Below the pieces are notes generated by a model. That model was not told the DNA's origin. It saw only the letters and a program-made list of their open reading frames with translations, and did no database searches. This document shows, piece by piece, positions 9,737 through 16,652 of a DNA stretch of 64,000 nucleotides. The stretch is from Pseudoalteromonas atlantica (GTDB lineage Bacteria; Pseudomonadota; Gammaproteobacteria; Enterobacterales; Alteromonadaceae). The stretch is from contig BJUT01000008.1 of NCBI GenBank assembly GCA_007988745.1, positions 47,400-111,399 of the forward strand, written 5' to 3'. The position numbers were made by a program, and so were the translations under genes. How positions within the stretch are numbered: the stretch's first letter is position 1; every line of letters starts with the position of its first letter.

Positions 9737-11293
9737 ATGGCTCATTATAAAGTGTTGCGCCTAATTTTAGGTGATCAACTCAATGCTTCGCATTCGTGGT
9801 TTAAAGAAAAAGAGCCTGATACGCTTTATTTAATTGCCGAGTTAAAACAAGAAACCAATTACGTTAAGCACCACGTGCAAAAGTTATGTGCTTTTTTTTA
9901 TGCGATGGAGCGTTTTGCTACAGCTTTACAAAGCGCGGATTACAGCACACTGCACCTCACCCTTGATGATACCCACCAAGACAAAACCTTGCCTGTTTTA
10001 CTCACGCGCATAGCCAAACAGTATCGTTGCAGTGAAATACATTATCAATACCCTGATGAATTTCGCCTCAAAGCACAGCTAAGTAAATTTAAAAAAGAGT
10101 CTGATCTTCTTGTTAAAGCCTATGACACCGAGCATTTTATGCTGCCATTTGAGCGTATTAACGAGCGGTTTGAAAAAAACAAACATGTGACTATGGAGCA
10201 CTTTTATCGCGCTATGCGCAAGCAATATACTATTCTTATGGATGGGAGTAGACCGCAAGGAGGTCAATGGAACTTTGATAGTAATAACAGAAACAAATTT
10301 AAAAAAGCAGATTTAAACGCTATCCCCCCGCCAAAATTATTTAATAACGATGTAAGCTCTATCATTAGCAGACTTAAAAAACATAACGTAAATTACTTTG
10401 GTGAAATAAATCCTCAGCAGCTGCCATGGCCGCTCACTCGCAAACAAGCCAAAACGTGTTTAGAGTATTTTTGTACCCACCTGCTAAAAAATTTCGGCCA
10501 GTTTCAAGATGCAATGACCGACCAAGTTACAAATAACGCCAGCTTGTACCATAGCCGTTTATCATTTGCTTTAAACGCCAAGTTAATCCACCCGCTGTAC
10601 GTTATTAGGCGTGTAATTGACGAATTTAATGCTCACCCCGACACAATTTCGATTTCTCAAGTAGAGGGCTTTGTTAGGCAAATTTTAGGTTGGCGTGAAT
10701 ATGTTCGCTGTATATATTGGACAAACATGCCCGACTATGCACAAAAAAACCAATTACAGGCCAACCAGTCGTTACCAGGGTACTTTTGGCAGGGTAATGT
10801 AAAAATGAACTGTTTAAGCCATGCATTAACGCAGAGCTTAGACACCGCATACGCTCATCATATTCAAAGATTAATGATCATTGGTAATTTTTGCTTATTA
10901 ACAGGCATCGACCCTAATGAAGTCGACCAGTGGTATTTAGGGGTTTATATTGATGCCATTGAATGGGTTGAAATGCCTAACACCCGTGGCATGAGCCAAT
11001 TTGCAGATGATGCTATTATCGCCACTAAACCCTATGCAGCCAGTGGTAATTACATCAATAAAATGAGCGATTACTGCAAAAACTGTCATTATGATGTTAA
11101 GCAAAAAATAGGTGAGAAGGCGTGTCCTTACAACAGCTTATATTGGCAATTTATGGATAAACACCGCGCATTACTTGAAAAAAACCCACGCATTGGCATG
11201 GTTTATAGAAACTGGGATAAACAAACACCTCAACTTCAACAGCAGACCTTAGCCCAAGCAAATTATTATTTAACACATATAAACGAGTTATAA
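9737..11293 (+). CDS. Cryptochrome/photolyase-related protein, iron-sulfur (6-4)-type (PhrB family)
   Basis: This 518-residue protein belongs to the FeS-containing bacterial cryptochrome/photolyase group, which repairs (6-4) UV photoproducts using FAD and light. The N-terminal Rossmann part starts LRLILGDQLNASHSWF, typical of the group. The FAD-binding half contains QVEGFVRQILGWREYVR and GNFCLLTGIDPNEVDQWYLGVYIDA. The cysteines that ligate the 4Fe-4S cluster are visible in IYW-adjacent C, in SDYCKNCHYD and in EKACPYNSLYW. A strong AGGTGG site precedes the ATG. Together with the globin-like gene it forms a likely light/oxidative-stress pair. Confidence 0.9.
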   Translation: MAHYKVLRLILGDQLNASHSWFKEKEPDTLYLIAELKQETNYVKHHVQKLCAFFYAMERFATALQSADYSTLHLTLDDTHQDKTLPVLLTRIAKQYRCSEIHYQYPDEFRLKAQLSKFKKESDLLVKAYDTEHFMLPFERINERFEKNKHVTMEHFYRAMRKQYTILMDGSRPQGGQWNFDSNNRNKFKKADLNAIPPPKLFNNDVSSIISRLKKHNVNYFGEINPQQLPWPLTRKQAKTCLEYFCTHLLKNFGQFQDAMTDQVTNNASLYHSRLSFALNAKLIHPLYVIRRVIDEFNAHPDTISISQVEGFVRQILGWREYVRCIYWTNMPDYAQKNQLQANQSLPGYFWQGNVKMNCLSHALTQSLDTAYAHHIQRLMIIGNFCLLTGIDPNEVDQWYLGVYIDAIEWVEMPNTRGMSQFADDAIIATKPYAASGNYINKMSDYCKNCHYDVKQKIGEKACPYNSLYWQFMDKHRALLEKNPRIGMVYRNWDKQTPQLQQQTLAQANYYLTHINEL

Positions 11294-11302
11294 GAACGAA
11301 AA

Positions 11303-11324
11303 AGCCGCCTCAGTTGAGGCGGCT
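11303..11324 (-). terminator. Terminator of the hsp20 gene, probably bidirectional
   Basis: AGCCGCCTCA and TGAGGCGGCT form a 10-bp inverted repeat. On the minus strand it is followed by TTTTTCG, so it best fits termination of the small heat-shock gene, but it also lies just past the photolyase stop. Confidence 0.8.
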
Positions 11325-11351
11325 ACAATCAGGGAAAATGTTTATTAGCGA

Positions 11352-11798
11352 TTATTTACCTTCGATTAGGTTTCCACCGCCAATTTCAATTTTACGAGGT
11401 TTAAGTGCTTCTGGGATTTCGCGCTCTAGATCAATGCTAAGCAGACCGTTGGCTAAATCGGCACCGAGTACTTTTACATGATCCCCAAGTTGAAACTTAC
11501 GCTCAAAGTTACGTTCCGCAATACCTTGATGAATAAACTTGCGCTCTTCATTTTCATCTTTGTTTGGTTTAGTACCTGCAACTTTTAAAGTGTTGTTCTC
11601 TGACTCAATGGTGAGTTCATTTTCACTAAAACCAGCAACGGCCATAGTGATTCTGTATTTGTCTTTATCTAGTGCTTCGATATTATAAGGAGGAAAGCTA
11701 GGCTGCTTGTCTGTACGAGCTGCCGCATCCATTAAAGATGCTAAATGATCAAAGCCGATGAATGAACGATAAAGTGGTGATAAGTCTACTGTACGCAT
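11352..11798 (-). CDS. ibpA: Small heat-shock protein, IbpA/Hsp20 family
   Basis: Small heat-shock proteins bind aggregating proteins and hold them for refolding by DnaK/ClpB. The 148-residue product begins MRTVDLSPLYRSFIGFD, like E. coli IbpA. It has the alpha-crystallin core (YRITMAVAGFSENELTI, GIAERNFERKFQL, NGLLSIDLEREIPE) and a C-terminal RKIEI, the IxI-type anchor for oligomers. A ROSE-like RNA thermometer covers its ribosome site, and a strong terminator follows. The gene appears monocistronic. Confidence 0.96.
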   Translation of the reverse strand: MRTVDLSPLYRSFIGFDHLASLMDAAARTDKQPSFPPYNIEALDKDKYRITMAVAGFSENELTIESENNTLKVAGTKPNKDENEERKFIHQGIAERNFERKFQLGDHVKVLGADLANGLLSIDLEREIPEALKPRKIEIGGGNLIEGK

Positions 11799-11800
11799 AA

Positions 11801-11860
11801 TAATATCCTCATATTTAAGCGATATAATGTTGTTACTTTTCGTTTGAACAAGTACAACAT
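11801..11860 (-). promoter_or_regulatory. ROSE-like RNA thermometer in the ibpA leader
   Basis: On the minus strand, TATATCGCT can pair with the ribosome site AGGATATTAT, leaving the G of TCGCT bulged opposite the AGGA. This bulged U-x-G-C-U against AGGA is the hallmark of ROSE elements. An upstream hairpin (11827-11860) pairs ATGTTGT-ACTT with AAGT-A-ACAACAT. The two-hairpin layout directly before the start codon fits heat-opened translation. The pairing is read from sequence; melting was not computed. Confidence 0.75.
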
Positions 11861-11993
11861 AATTAAATTAATAATATAAATTTCAATAACTTCTGTATTT
11901 TTTGGGACCCATCAGGCGTCCTCACTAAACTATTTATGGGCAGTAAAATAGTTTTCAAGTAATTAAATTAAAAAAAGTGAAAAAAAATAAAAA

Positions 11994-12013
11994 AGGGCAC
12001 AAAAAAGTGCCCT
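11994..12013 (-). terminator. Terminator of the peroxiredoxin gene
   Basis: AGGGCAC and GTGCCCT pair around an A-rich loop. On the minus strand the stem is followed by a long T-rich tract. Confidence 0.85.
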
Positions 12014-12045
12014 CTTCGTATATTCATCAAATTACTCAATACACG

Positions 12046-12576
12046 TTACTTAATAAAAGTACCGCGAATTGGGTAGTCGTTTTCGCGTGAAAATTTAATA
12101 CCGCCTAGCACCTGCTTAAGGCTTGGGCGAACAAATGGGCTATTTGATTTATCAAGCATCTGTACTTGGTTATCTTCGTTTAAGACAATAATACAAGGCT
12201 CAGCAAATGGGTGATCTGTTTCAGCATCACTGCGCGGTTCACTAATGTATAAGCCTAAATCAGTCATTTGCTCAATGGTTAAATTGTAATAAAGAGGGAA
12301 ATTTACGTCTATTTTTTCAAGATGCTTTTTAAGCTGCTCTTCGCTATCGCCACTTACTGCTACAACTTCTACACCTGCGCTGGCAAAATCGTCATGCATT
12401 GTTGCAAGCTCATTGAGTTGCTCGGTACATTTAGGGCAATGCTGGCCTCTGTACACCACTATCATTTTCCAAGGTTTGTCGCTTACGCGGTCAACTAAAT
12501 TCACGTCATTGTTATCTAAATCGCTTACCACTAAAGGCTGCATTACACTCGCTGGCTGTAAATTAACGTTACTCAT
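12046..12576 (-). CDS. Peroxiredoxin-like protein (AhpC/TSA, thioredoxin fold)
   Basis: The 176-residue protein has a thioredoxin fold of the AhpC/TSA group. The likely redox motif is a CxxC, HCPKC, after the strand KPWKMIVVYRG, followed by the EVVAVSGDSEEQLKKHLE region and the cis-Pro-like PFAEPCIIVL segment. It probably reduces peroxides with thiols, although a CxxC in place of the usual PxxxTxxC site suggests a divergent, bacterioferritin-comigratory-like or oxidoreductase role. The start is supported by AAGGAG six nt upstream. It is transcribed alone, between the heat-shock gene and the LuxO-like cluster. Confidence 0.8.
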   Translation of the reverse strand: MSNVNLQPASVMQPLVVSDLDNNDVNLVDRVSDKPWKMIVVYRGQHCPKCTEQLNELATMHDDFASAGVEVVAVSGDSEEQLKKHLEKIDVNFPLYYNLTIEQMTDLGLYISEPRSDAETDHPFAEPCIIVLNEDNQVQMLDKSNSPFVRPSLKQVLGGIKFSRENDYPIRGTFIK

Positions 12577-12834
12577 TATGATCTCCTTTTACTATTAAAC
12601 TTAGGGTGTAGTAATAGAGCTTAGGGTATCTTTGTTTATTTCAACCATGAAAATGTAACTGAGAACGAAATGGCAGGCGACTCGCTTTTATTAAGTAGCC
12701 TTGTTTAATATGATTAGGAGAATTATAAGCTGTAAGCAGAATAATGAAATGTTAGATAAAACAGGCATCTTGCTCTTTTTAAGTAGCATTAGCACAGTAT
12801 AAACACCAAGAAGATGTGAGCAAGAAGCGTAAAG

Positions 12835-14229
12835 CTAACTCCAGCCTTTTATTTTTCTGTAAATAGTCGAGGCGCTTACGCCTAAATAGGCCGCAGCAAG
12901 TGGAATGTTATCATCGCATACGGCTATTGCCGACTCTATTGCCCTTTTTTCAACTTGCCACAGGGGCTCTATGTCGTGTACGCCCATAAGCGAGTTAGTT
13001 TGTATTTGCTCTGCAGATTGAGACGAGCTGGTATTTTTGATTGGAATAGCAGAATTAACACCAAATGAGCTTGGCAACATATCTAACTCAACTACGTCAC
13101 CCTCGTTGATAACAACGATATTTTCGATAACATTTTGCAGCTCACGGATATTACCGGGCCAATCGTAGTTGCAAAAAAGGTTTTCAACTTCTTTTGAAAA
13201 GCGATGGAATAATTTAGCGTTACTTTCACTTTTTTGCTTTAAAATATGCATTGCAAGCAACATTATATCGCCAGCTCGTTCGCGTAGCGGAGGTAACTTT
13301 ACAGGAATAACATTAAGCCTATAGTATAAATCTTCTCTAAAACGCCCTTCGGCAACTTCAACTACAGGGCTTCTATTTGTTGCACACACTAGCCTTACAT
13401 TACTGTGTAAAACCTCGCTACTGCCTACCCGATTAAACGCACCCGTTTGTAAAAAACGTAATAACTTAGCTTGTAGGTTGAGCTCCATTTCACACAGTTC
13501 ATCTAAAAATAAAGTACCACCGTTTGCAACTTCTACAGCCCCTTTCCTGTCACTTAGCGCTCCGCTAAAGGCCCCTTTTACATGGCCAAAAAACTCTGAC
13601 TCAAATAACTCTCCTGGAATAGCAGCACAGTTAATTGCAATAAATGGCCCTTCACTTCGTGGGCTAGTGTCGTGCAAAGTTTGCGCGCACACCTCTTTAC
13701 CTGTGCCACTCTCACCGGTAATAAAAACACATGCTTTGCTTCGCGCTGCACTATCTAAAAGCCTAAACACCGTTTGCATTGCTAACGATTCACCAATAAA
13801 CCCGGAAGTGTTTTGCGCTTTCTGTTCTTGAATTTTAACTGCAGGAGGTGCTTTTTGCGAAAGCGCGCTATCTACGGCGCTCACTAAGCGCTGGCCTGAA
13901 AACGGTTTTTCTAAAAAATCAAAACCACCTAAACGCATTGCCTCTACTGCAACATCAATAGAGCTATTTGAGGTGATCATGACTACGTTAGCGGGCTTTT
14001 CTTGCTTTTTAACAAACTGCAGCACTTCTAAGCCACTAATATCGGGCAAACAAACATCTTGGACAATGACATCAGGCATCATCTCTTTTATACCTACCAA
14101 GGCAGAGTAGCCATCGGTAAAGTGTTTACATTCGTGCCCTGCTTGCTCTAATTGGCTCGCATAAAGAGCCCCGCTTGCAATGCTGTCTTCTACTATATAA
14201 ACCAGTGATTTTTTTTGAGAATCGTTCAT
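12835..14229 (-). CDS. LuxO-like sigma54-dependent response regulator
   Basis: This 464-residue NtrC-family activator resembles Vibrio LuxO along its whole length. The receiver has acidic residues E14/D15, the phosphoacceptor D58 (IVQDVCLPD), T85 and K107. The AAA+ domain has Walker A GESGTGKE (171-178), Walker B GGTLFLDE (236-243) and the sigma54-contact loop GAFSGA (218-223), where most relatives have GAFTGA. A Fis-type helix-turn-helix (AAAYLGVSASTIYRKIKGW) ends the protein. It follows the HPt gene by 11 nt, so the two are probably cotranscribed. TTGCA-N3-TGCAA sites of the LuxO type occur upstream of the neighbouring units, so these are its likely targets. Confidence 0.9.
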   Translation of the reverse strand: MNDSQKKSLVYIVEDSIASGALYASQLEQAGHECKHFTDGYSALVGIKEMMPDVIVQDVCLPDISGLEVLQFVKKQEKPANVVMITSNSSIDVAVEAMRLGGFDFLEKPFSGQRLVSAVDSALSQKAPPAVKIQEQKAQNTSGFIGESLAMQTVFRLLDSAARSKACVFITGESGTGKEVCAQTLHDTSPRSEGPFIAINCAAIPGELFESEFFGHVKGAFSGALSDRKGAVEVANGGTLFLDELCEMELNLQAKLLRFLQTGAFNRVGSSEVLHSNVRLVCATNRSPVVEVAEGRFREDLYYRLNVIPVKLPPLRERAGDIMLLAMHILKQKSESNAKLFHRFSKEVENLFCNYDWPGNIRELQNVIENIVVINEGDVVELDMLPSSFGVNSAIPIKNTSSSQSAEQIQTNSLMGVHDIEPLWQVEKRAIESAIAVCDDNIPLAAAYLGVSASTIYRKIKGWS

Positions 14230-14240
14230 GGCAGAGCCTT

Positions 14241-14612
14241 TTAGGTAATATTATTAGCAATAACTTGGTATGCAGCGTGGGTTTTTTCTAGATTATGTTG
14301 AACGATCTGAGCAGCGTGAATATTTTCTTCAATGGTAACAGGGGGGTAATCATGTAATTGACTGGCAAGGGCTGCCAAAGTTAATGCGCCATATAGCGCC
14401 GCAGAATTTTTAAGTACGTGCATTATATCTTTAATATTATCTTCATCTTGCTCATCAATTGCATTTTTAAGACGAACTCGCATTTCTTCTAATTCATTAA
14501 TAAATAAGTTTACCAGCCTTACTAAAGTGAGTGAGCCAACATCTTGCTCTAATTGCGCTAGCACATGAGCTTGAGTGATGGTGTTATCAATATATTCTTC
14601 AGGTATTGGCAT
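14241..14612 (-). CDS. HPt phosphotransfer protein, LuxU-like
   Basis: The 123-residue protein is a single histidine phosphotransfer domain. The phosphorylatable His is H65 in the motif MHVLKNSAALYGA, matching the HxLKGSA pattern of HPt helices with Asn instead of Gly. It probably relays phosphate from the hybrid kinase encoded at 16.7-19.5 kb to the LuxO-like regulator directly downstream. An AAAGG ribosome site precedes the ATG. A near-perfect LuxO-type palindrome lies about 60 bp upstream, at a position suited to autorepression. Confidence 0.9.
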   Translation of the reverse strand: MPIPEEYIDNTITQAHVLAQLEQDVGSLTLVRLVNLFINELEEMRVRLKNAIDEQDEDNIKDIMHVLKNSAALYGALTLAALASQLHDYPPVTIEENIHAAQIVQHNLEKTHAAYQVIANNIT

Positions 14613-14672
14613 ATTAGGCCTTTATTTATTATTGTGATACAAAGCTTTTATACTTTTAGAGTAAGTCGTTTT

Positions 14673-14685
14673 TCGCATTTTGCAA
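14673..14685 (-). promoter_or_regulatory. LuxO-type binding site (12 of 13) upstream of the HPt-luxO-like operon
   Basis: The site reads TCGCATTTTGCAA against TTGCA-N3-TGCAA. No sigma54 promoter was found between it and the HPt gene. The site lies close to a plausible -10 (TATAAA on the minus strand at about 14650), which favours autorepression, as reported for Vibrio LuxO. Confidence 0.55.
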
Positions 14686-14699
14686 ATCTAAACATTAAG

Positions 14700-15521
14700 T
14701 TAAGTGTACATTTTTACCCATGTCGCCGTATTATTAGCTAAACTACTTGGTCTTCCGAGTAAGTAACCTTGTGCTACATCACACCCTAGCTGCTCTAATA
14801 TTTGTAATTGTTCGCGCTGTTCAATCCCCTCAGCAATGGTTTCTAACCCGAGTCTTTGCGCCATAGCAATAATTGCGCTACACAGGGTAAAGTCTTCATT
14901 GTTCGTTGTAATGCCACTTATAAAGCTGCGATCTATTTTTAGCCCATCAATATTAAACTGCCTTAAAAGGCCTAAAGAGGCATAGCCCGTTCCAAAATCG
15001 TCTAGCCAAATTTTTACCCCTTCTTTATGAAAATGCTCAAATGTTTTAGCAATACGCTGCGGACTTTTTATTAATGCTGTTTCTGTTAATTCTACTTTTA
15101 TGGCTGCGGGGTCTATTTGATACTTATCAAGTAAGCTCATTACTTTGGAAAACACATCCCCTTCAATAATTTGTACCGGCGAAATATTCAATGAAATAGT
15201 TATATCATTCATACCTATTTTTCTCATTTGGCTTAAATCGCTTAGGGTTTGCTTAAAAATCCAATCACCTAAATCTAAAATCATACCTGACTGTTCTACA
15301 TGCGGAATAAATTCATCTGGGCCAACAACACCATAGCGTGAAGATTCGCAGCGCACTAATGATTCAAAGCCAACTAATTGCCCACTTGTTAAAGATACAA
15401 GCGGCTGGTACACCATATTAAAACAATGGTTTTTCATTGCATGAGCCATAATTTGCTCAAGTTCATGCCAGCGTGCAATGTTGACCGTATTGATAGGCTC
15501 TAAACTTTTAAAAGCATTCAT
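14700..15521 (-). CDS. EAL-domain cyclic-di-GMP phosphodiesterase
   Basis: A compact 273-residue EAL protein without sensory or GGDEF domain. I place the start at the ATG at 15521 because GGAG lies 6 nt upstream; a GTG four codons earlier overlaps that site. Catalytic residues look intact: FESLVR (the EAL Glu kept), SLNIS, KVELTET, LDDFGTGYASL, KIDRSF, ETIAEGIE and QGYLLGRP. It should hydrolyse c-di-GMP to pGpG in the cytoplasm. Upstream are a strong sigma54-like promoter and a perfect LuxO-type site, so I infer that LuxO-like phosphate flow induces this enzyme. Confidence 0.92.
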   Translation of the reverse strand: MNAFKSLEPINTVNIARWHELEQIMAHAMKNHCFNMVYQPLVSLTSGQLVGFESLVRCESSRYGVVGPDEFIPHVEQSGMILDLGDWIFKQTLSDLSQMRKIGMNDITISLNISPVQIIEGDVFSKVMSLLDKYQIDPAAIKVELTETALIKSPQRIAKTFEHFHKEGVKIWLDDFGTGYASLGLLRQFNIDGLKIDRSFISGITTNNEDFTLCSAIIAMAQRLGLETIAEGIEQREQLQILEQLGCDVAQGYLLGRPSSLANNTATWVKMYT

Positions 15522-15567
15522 AAATTTCTCCACAAATAAGGGCTCACCGTAAGCTTGTTACATAAAT

Positions 15568-15583
15568 TGCAAATTACAGACCA
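15568..15583 (-). promoter_or_regulatory. Sigma54 (-24/-12) promoter of the EAL gene
   Basis: The minus strand reads TGGTCTGTAATTTGCA, with GG and GC exactly 10 bp apart and a perfect TTGCA -12 element. The predicted start is about 23 nt before the ATG. A perfect LuxO-type palindrome is centred about 95 bp upstream of the -24 element. Confidence 0.75.
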
Positions 15584-15670
15584 AAACGAGCCGTCAAAAA
15601 CAAAAAATAAATGCATAAAATTCAATTAGTTAAAGTCGGGTTGTTAGTCTAAAGTTATTGATATATATAT

Positions 15671-15683
15671 TTGCATTTTGCAA
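15671..15683 (-). promoter_or_regulatory. LuxO-type enhancer site upstream of the EAL gene
   Basis: TTGCATTTTGCAA is an exact match to the TTGCA-N3-TGCAA consensus with A/T in the centre. Its distance to the sigma54 promoter fits an enhancer site. Confidence 0.7.
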
Positions 15684-15765
15684 ATCACACTGACACGCAA
15701 GCTGATTTAGAGTGGGAGCGGGAGTAAGCGATGGTTTGGGTATAAAGTGGCTTTAAAAATAAAAA

Positions 15766-15792
15766 GGCTGACCTAATTGCTTAGAGTCAGCC
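15766..15792 (-). terminator. Terminator of the small membrane protein gene
   Basis: GGCTGAC pairs with GTCAGCC. On the minus strand it is followed by TTTTTATTTTT. It makes the upstream small gene a separate unit from the EAL gene. Confidence 0.85.
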
Positions 15793-15820
15793 GAAATAAA
15801 TACTAAAGGAGAAGTATTGT

Positions 15821-16111
15821 TTAGTTGTTTAAACCTTGTGTGCCTGATTGGGCAGATTGCTCATCTATGTTTTGAGCGTAGTTTAATGTGTTGCTTTCAA
15901 TAGTGGCATTATCTAAATCACTATTGTTAAATTTATTGGTGAACATCTCGGTATTACCTTTATTAACAGGTTCAATAGTAACGGTGCCTCGCAGTGCTGT
16001 TGCACCAACAATAACAGCTGCAACAATAATAATAGACAGCACCATTAACTCTGGAGTAAGAACAAAAGACATTTTTTTTGGTTGCTGTTTAACTTTAGTA
16101 TTAGTTTGCAT
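15821..16111 (-). CDS. Small single-pass membrane protein under a sigma54/LuxO-type promoter
   Basis: I do not recognise this 96-residue protein. The start is the ATG at 16111, with AAGGG 8 nt upstream; a GTG three codons earlier is less likely. A short Lys- and Gln-rich head is followed by one hydrophobic segment (ELMVLSIIIVAAVIVGATAL). A polar, Asn/Gln/Ser-rich tail of about 55 residues would lie in the periplasm if the basic head stays inside. There is no pilin, lipoprotein or enzyme motif. It is monocistronic, with its own terminator, the best sigma54 promoter in the window and one perfect plus one weak LuxO-type site. It is therefore a likely direct and strong target of the regulator. 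Confidence 0.75.
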   Translation of the reverse strand: MQTNTKVKQQPKKMSFVLTPELMVLSIIIVAAVIVGATALRGTVTIEPVNKGNTEMFTNKFNNSDLDNATIESNTLNYAQNIDEQSAQSGTQGLNN

Positions 16112-16189
16112 AATGGACACCCTTAAAATTTATTTAACTACTTAGCAAATTTATATCAATGATAACTTCGCTCTACTTGGTGTTTATAT

Positions 16190-16205
16190 TGCGAAAGCCA
16201 TGCCA
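16190..16205 (-). promoter_or_regulatory. Sigma54 (-24/-12) promoter of the small membrane protein gene
   Basis: The minus strand reads TGGCATGGCTTTCGCA, two mismatches from TGGCACG-N4-TTGCA, with exact GG-N10-GC spacing. The predicted start is about 65 nt before the ATG at 16111. On the plus strand TTGGTGTTTATATTGC shares the same GC and also has GG-N10-GC spacing, but no gene follows it. Confidence 0.75.
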
Positions 16206-16333
16206 AAATAAATTTAATGATGATAAAAAATTTAAGTCTTTATAAATCAATGGGTAAATTAATTACTTTGATAGGGATAATAAAAAATAGCTGAGCGGAT
16301 ATTTGCATTATGAGATTTCAATTTCATTTTGAT

Positions 16334-16346
16334 TTGCAAAATGCAA
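16334..16346 (-). promoter_or_regulatory. LuxO-type enhancer site upstream of the small membrane protein gene
   Basis: TTGCAAAATGCAA is a perfect consensus match, about 135 bp upstream of the -24 element. A weaker second site, TTGCATTATGAGA (16303-16315), has its centre 31 bp away, about three helical turns, as in paired LuxO sites. Confidence 0.7.
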
Positions 16347-16652
16347 ACCAATTTAAAAATAACCATTAAGAACCAACCTACACAACCCAATCAATTAAAA
16401 AGGATTAGTATTTCAGCATTATTTACAGTTTTGCTTAATATATTAAGGCTTTTTAGGCAGTAAAAGTAATTGACTACGCATTACTCAATCGCCATCGCTT
16501 TTTTTGAGAAAACAGTCAATTTTAACCTTTTGAGGTTAAATTTTTGCTAAACTCACTATTTATGTTTGTTTACTTAACAACTAAAAACTTTAATCATAAA
16601 TACCTTAAGGCCATCTATAACTATTAACCTAAAAGCACGGTTGCATTGCTTG
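16347..16652. other. Gene-free spacer downstream of the hybrid kinase
   Basis: No protein gene is visible here. It contains a hairpin TTTAACCT/AGGTTAAA followed by TTTTT on the plus strand (about 16520-16545), although no plus-strand gene precedes it. On the minus strand the same hairpin could end the kinase transcript, but it lacks a T-run there. AGGTTAAATTTTTGCT at about 16532 has GG-N10-GC spacing on the plus strand, with a poor -24 element. Confidence 0.4.

Noticed and set aside
12577-12834. A Qrr-like small RNA beside the LuxO-like gene
   Set aside because: No Qrr core sequence, no enhancer palindrome and no convincing terminator were found in this spacer; only a sigma54-like box remains and is reported with low interest.
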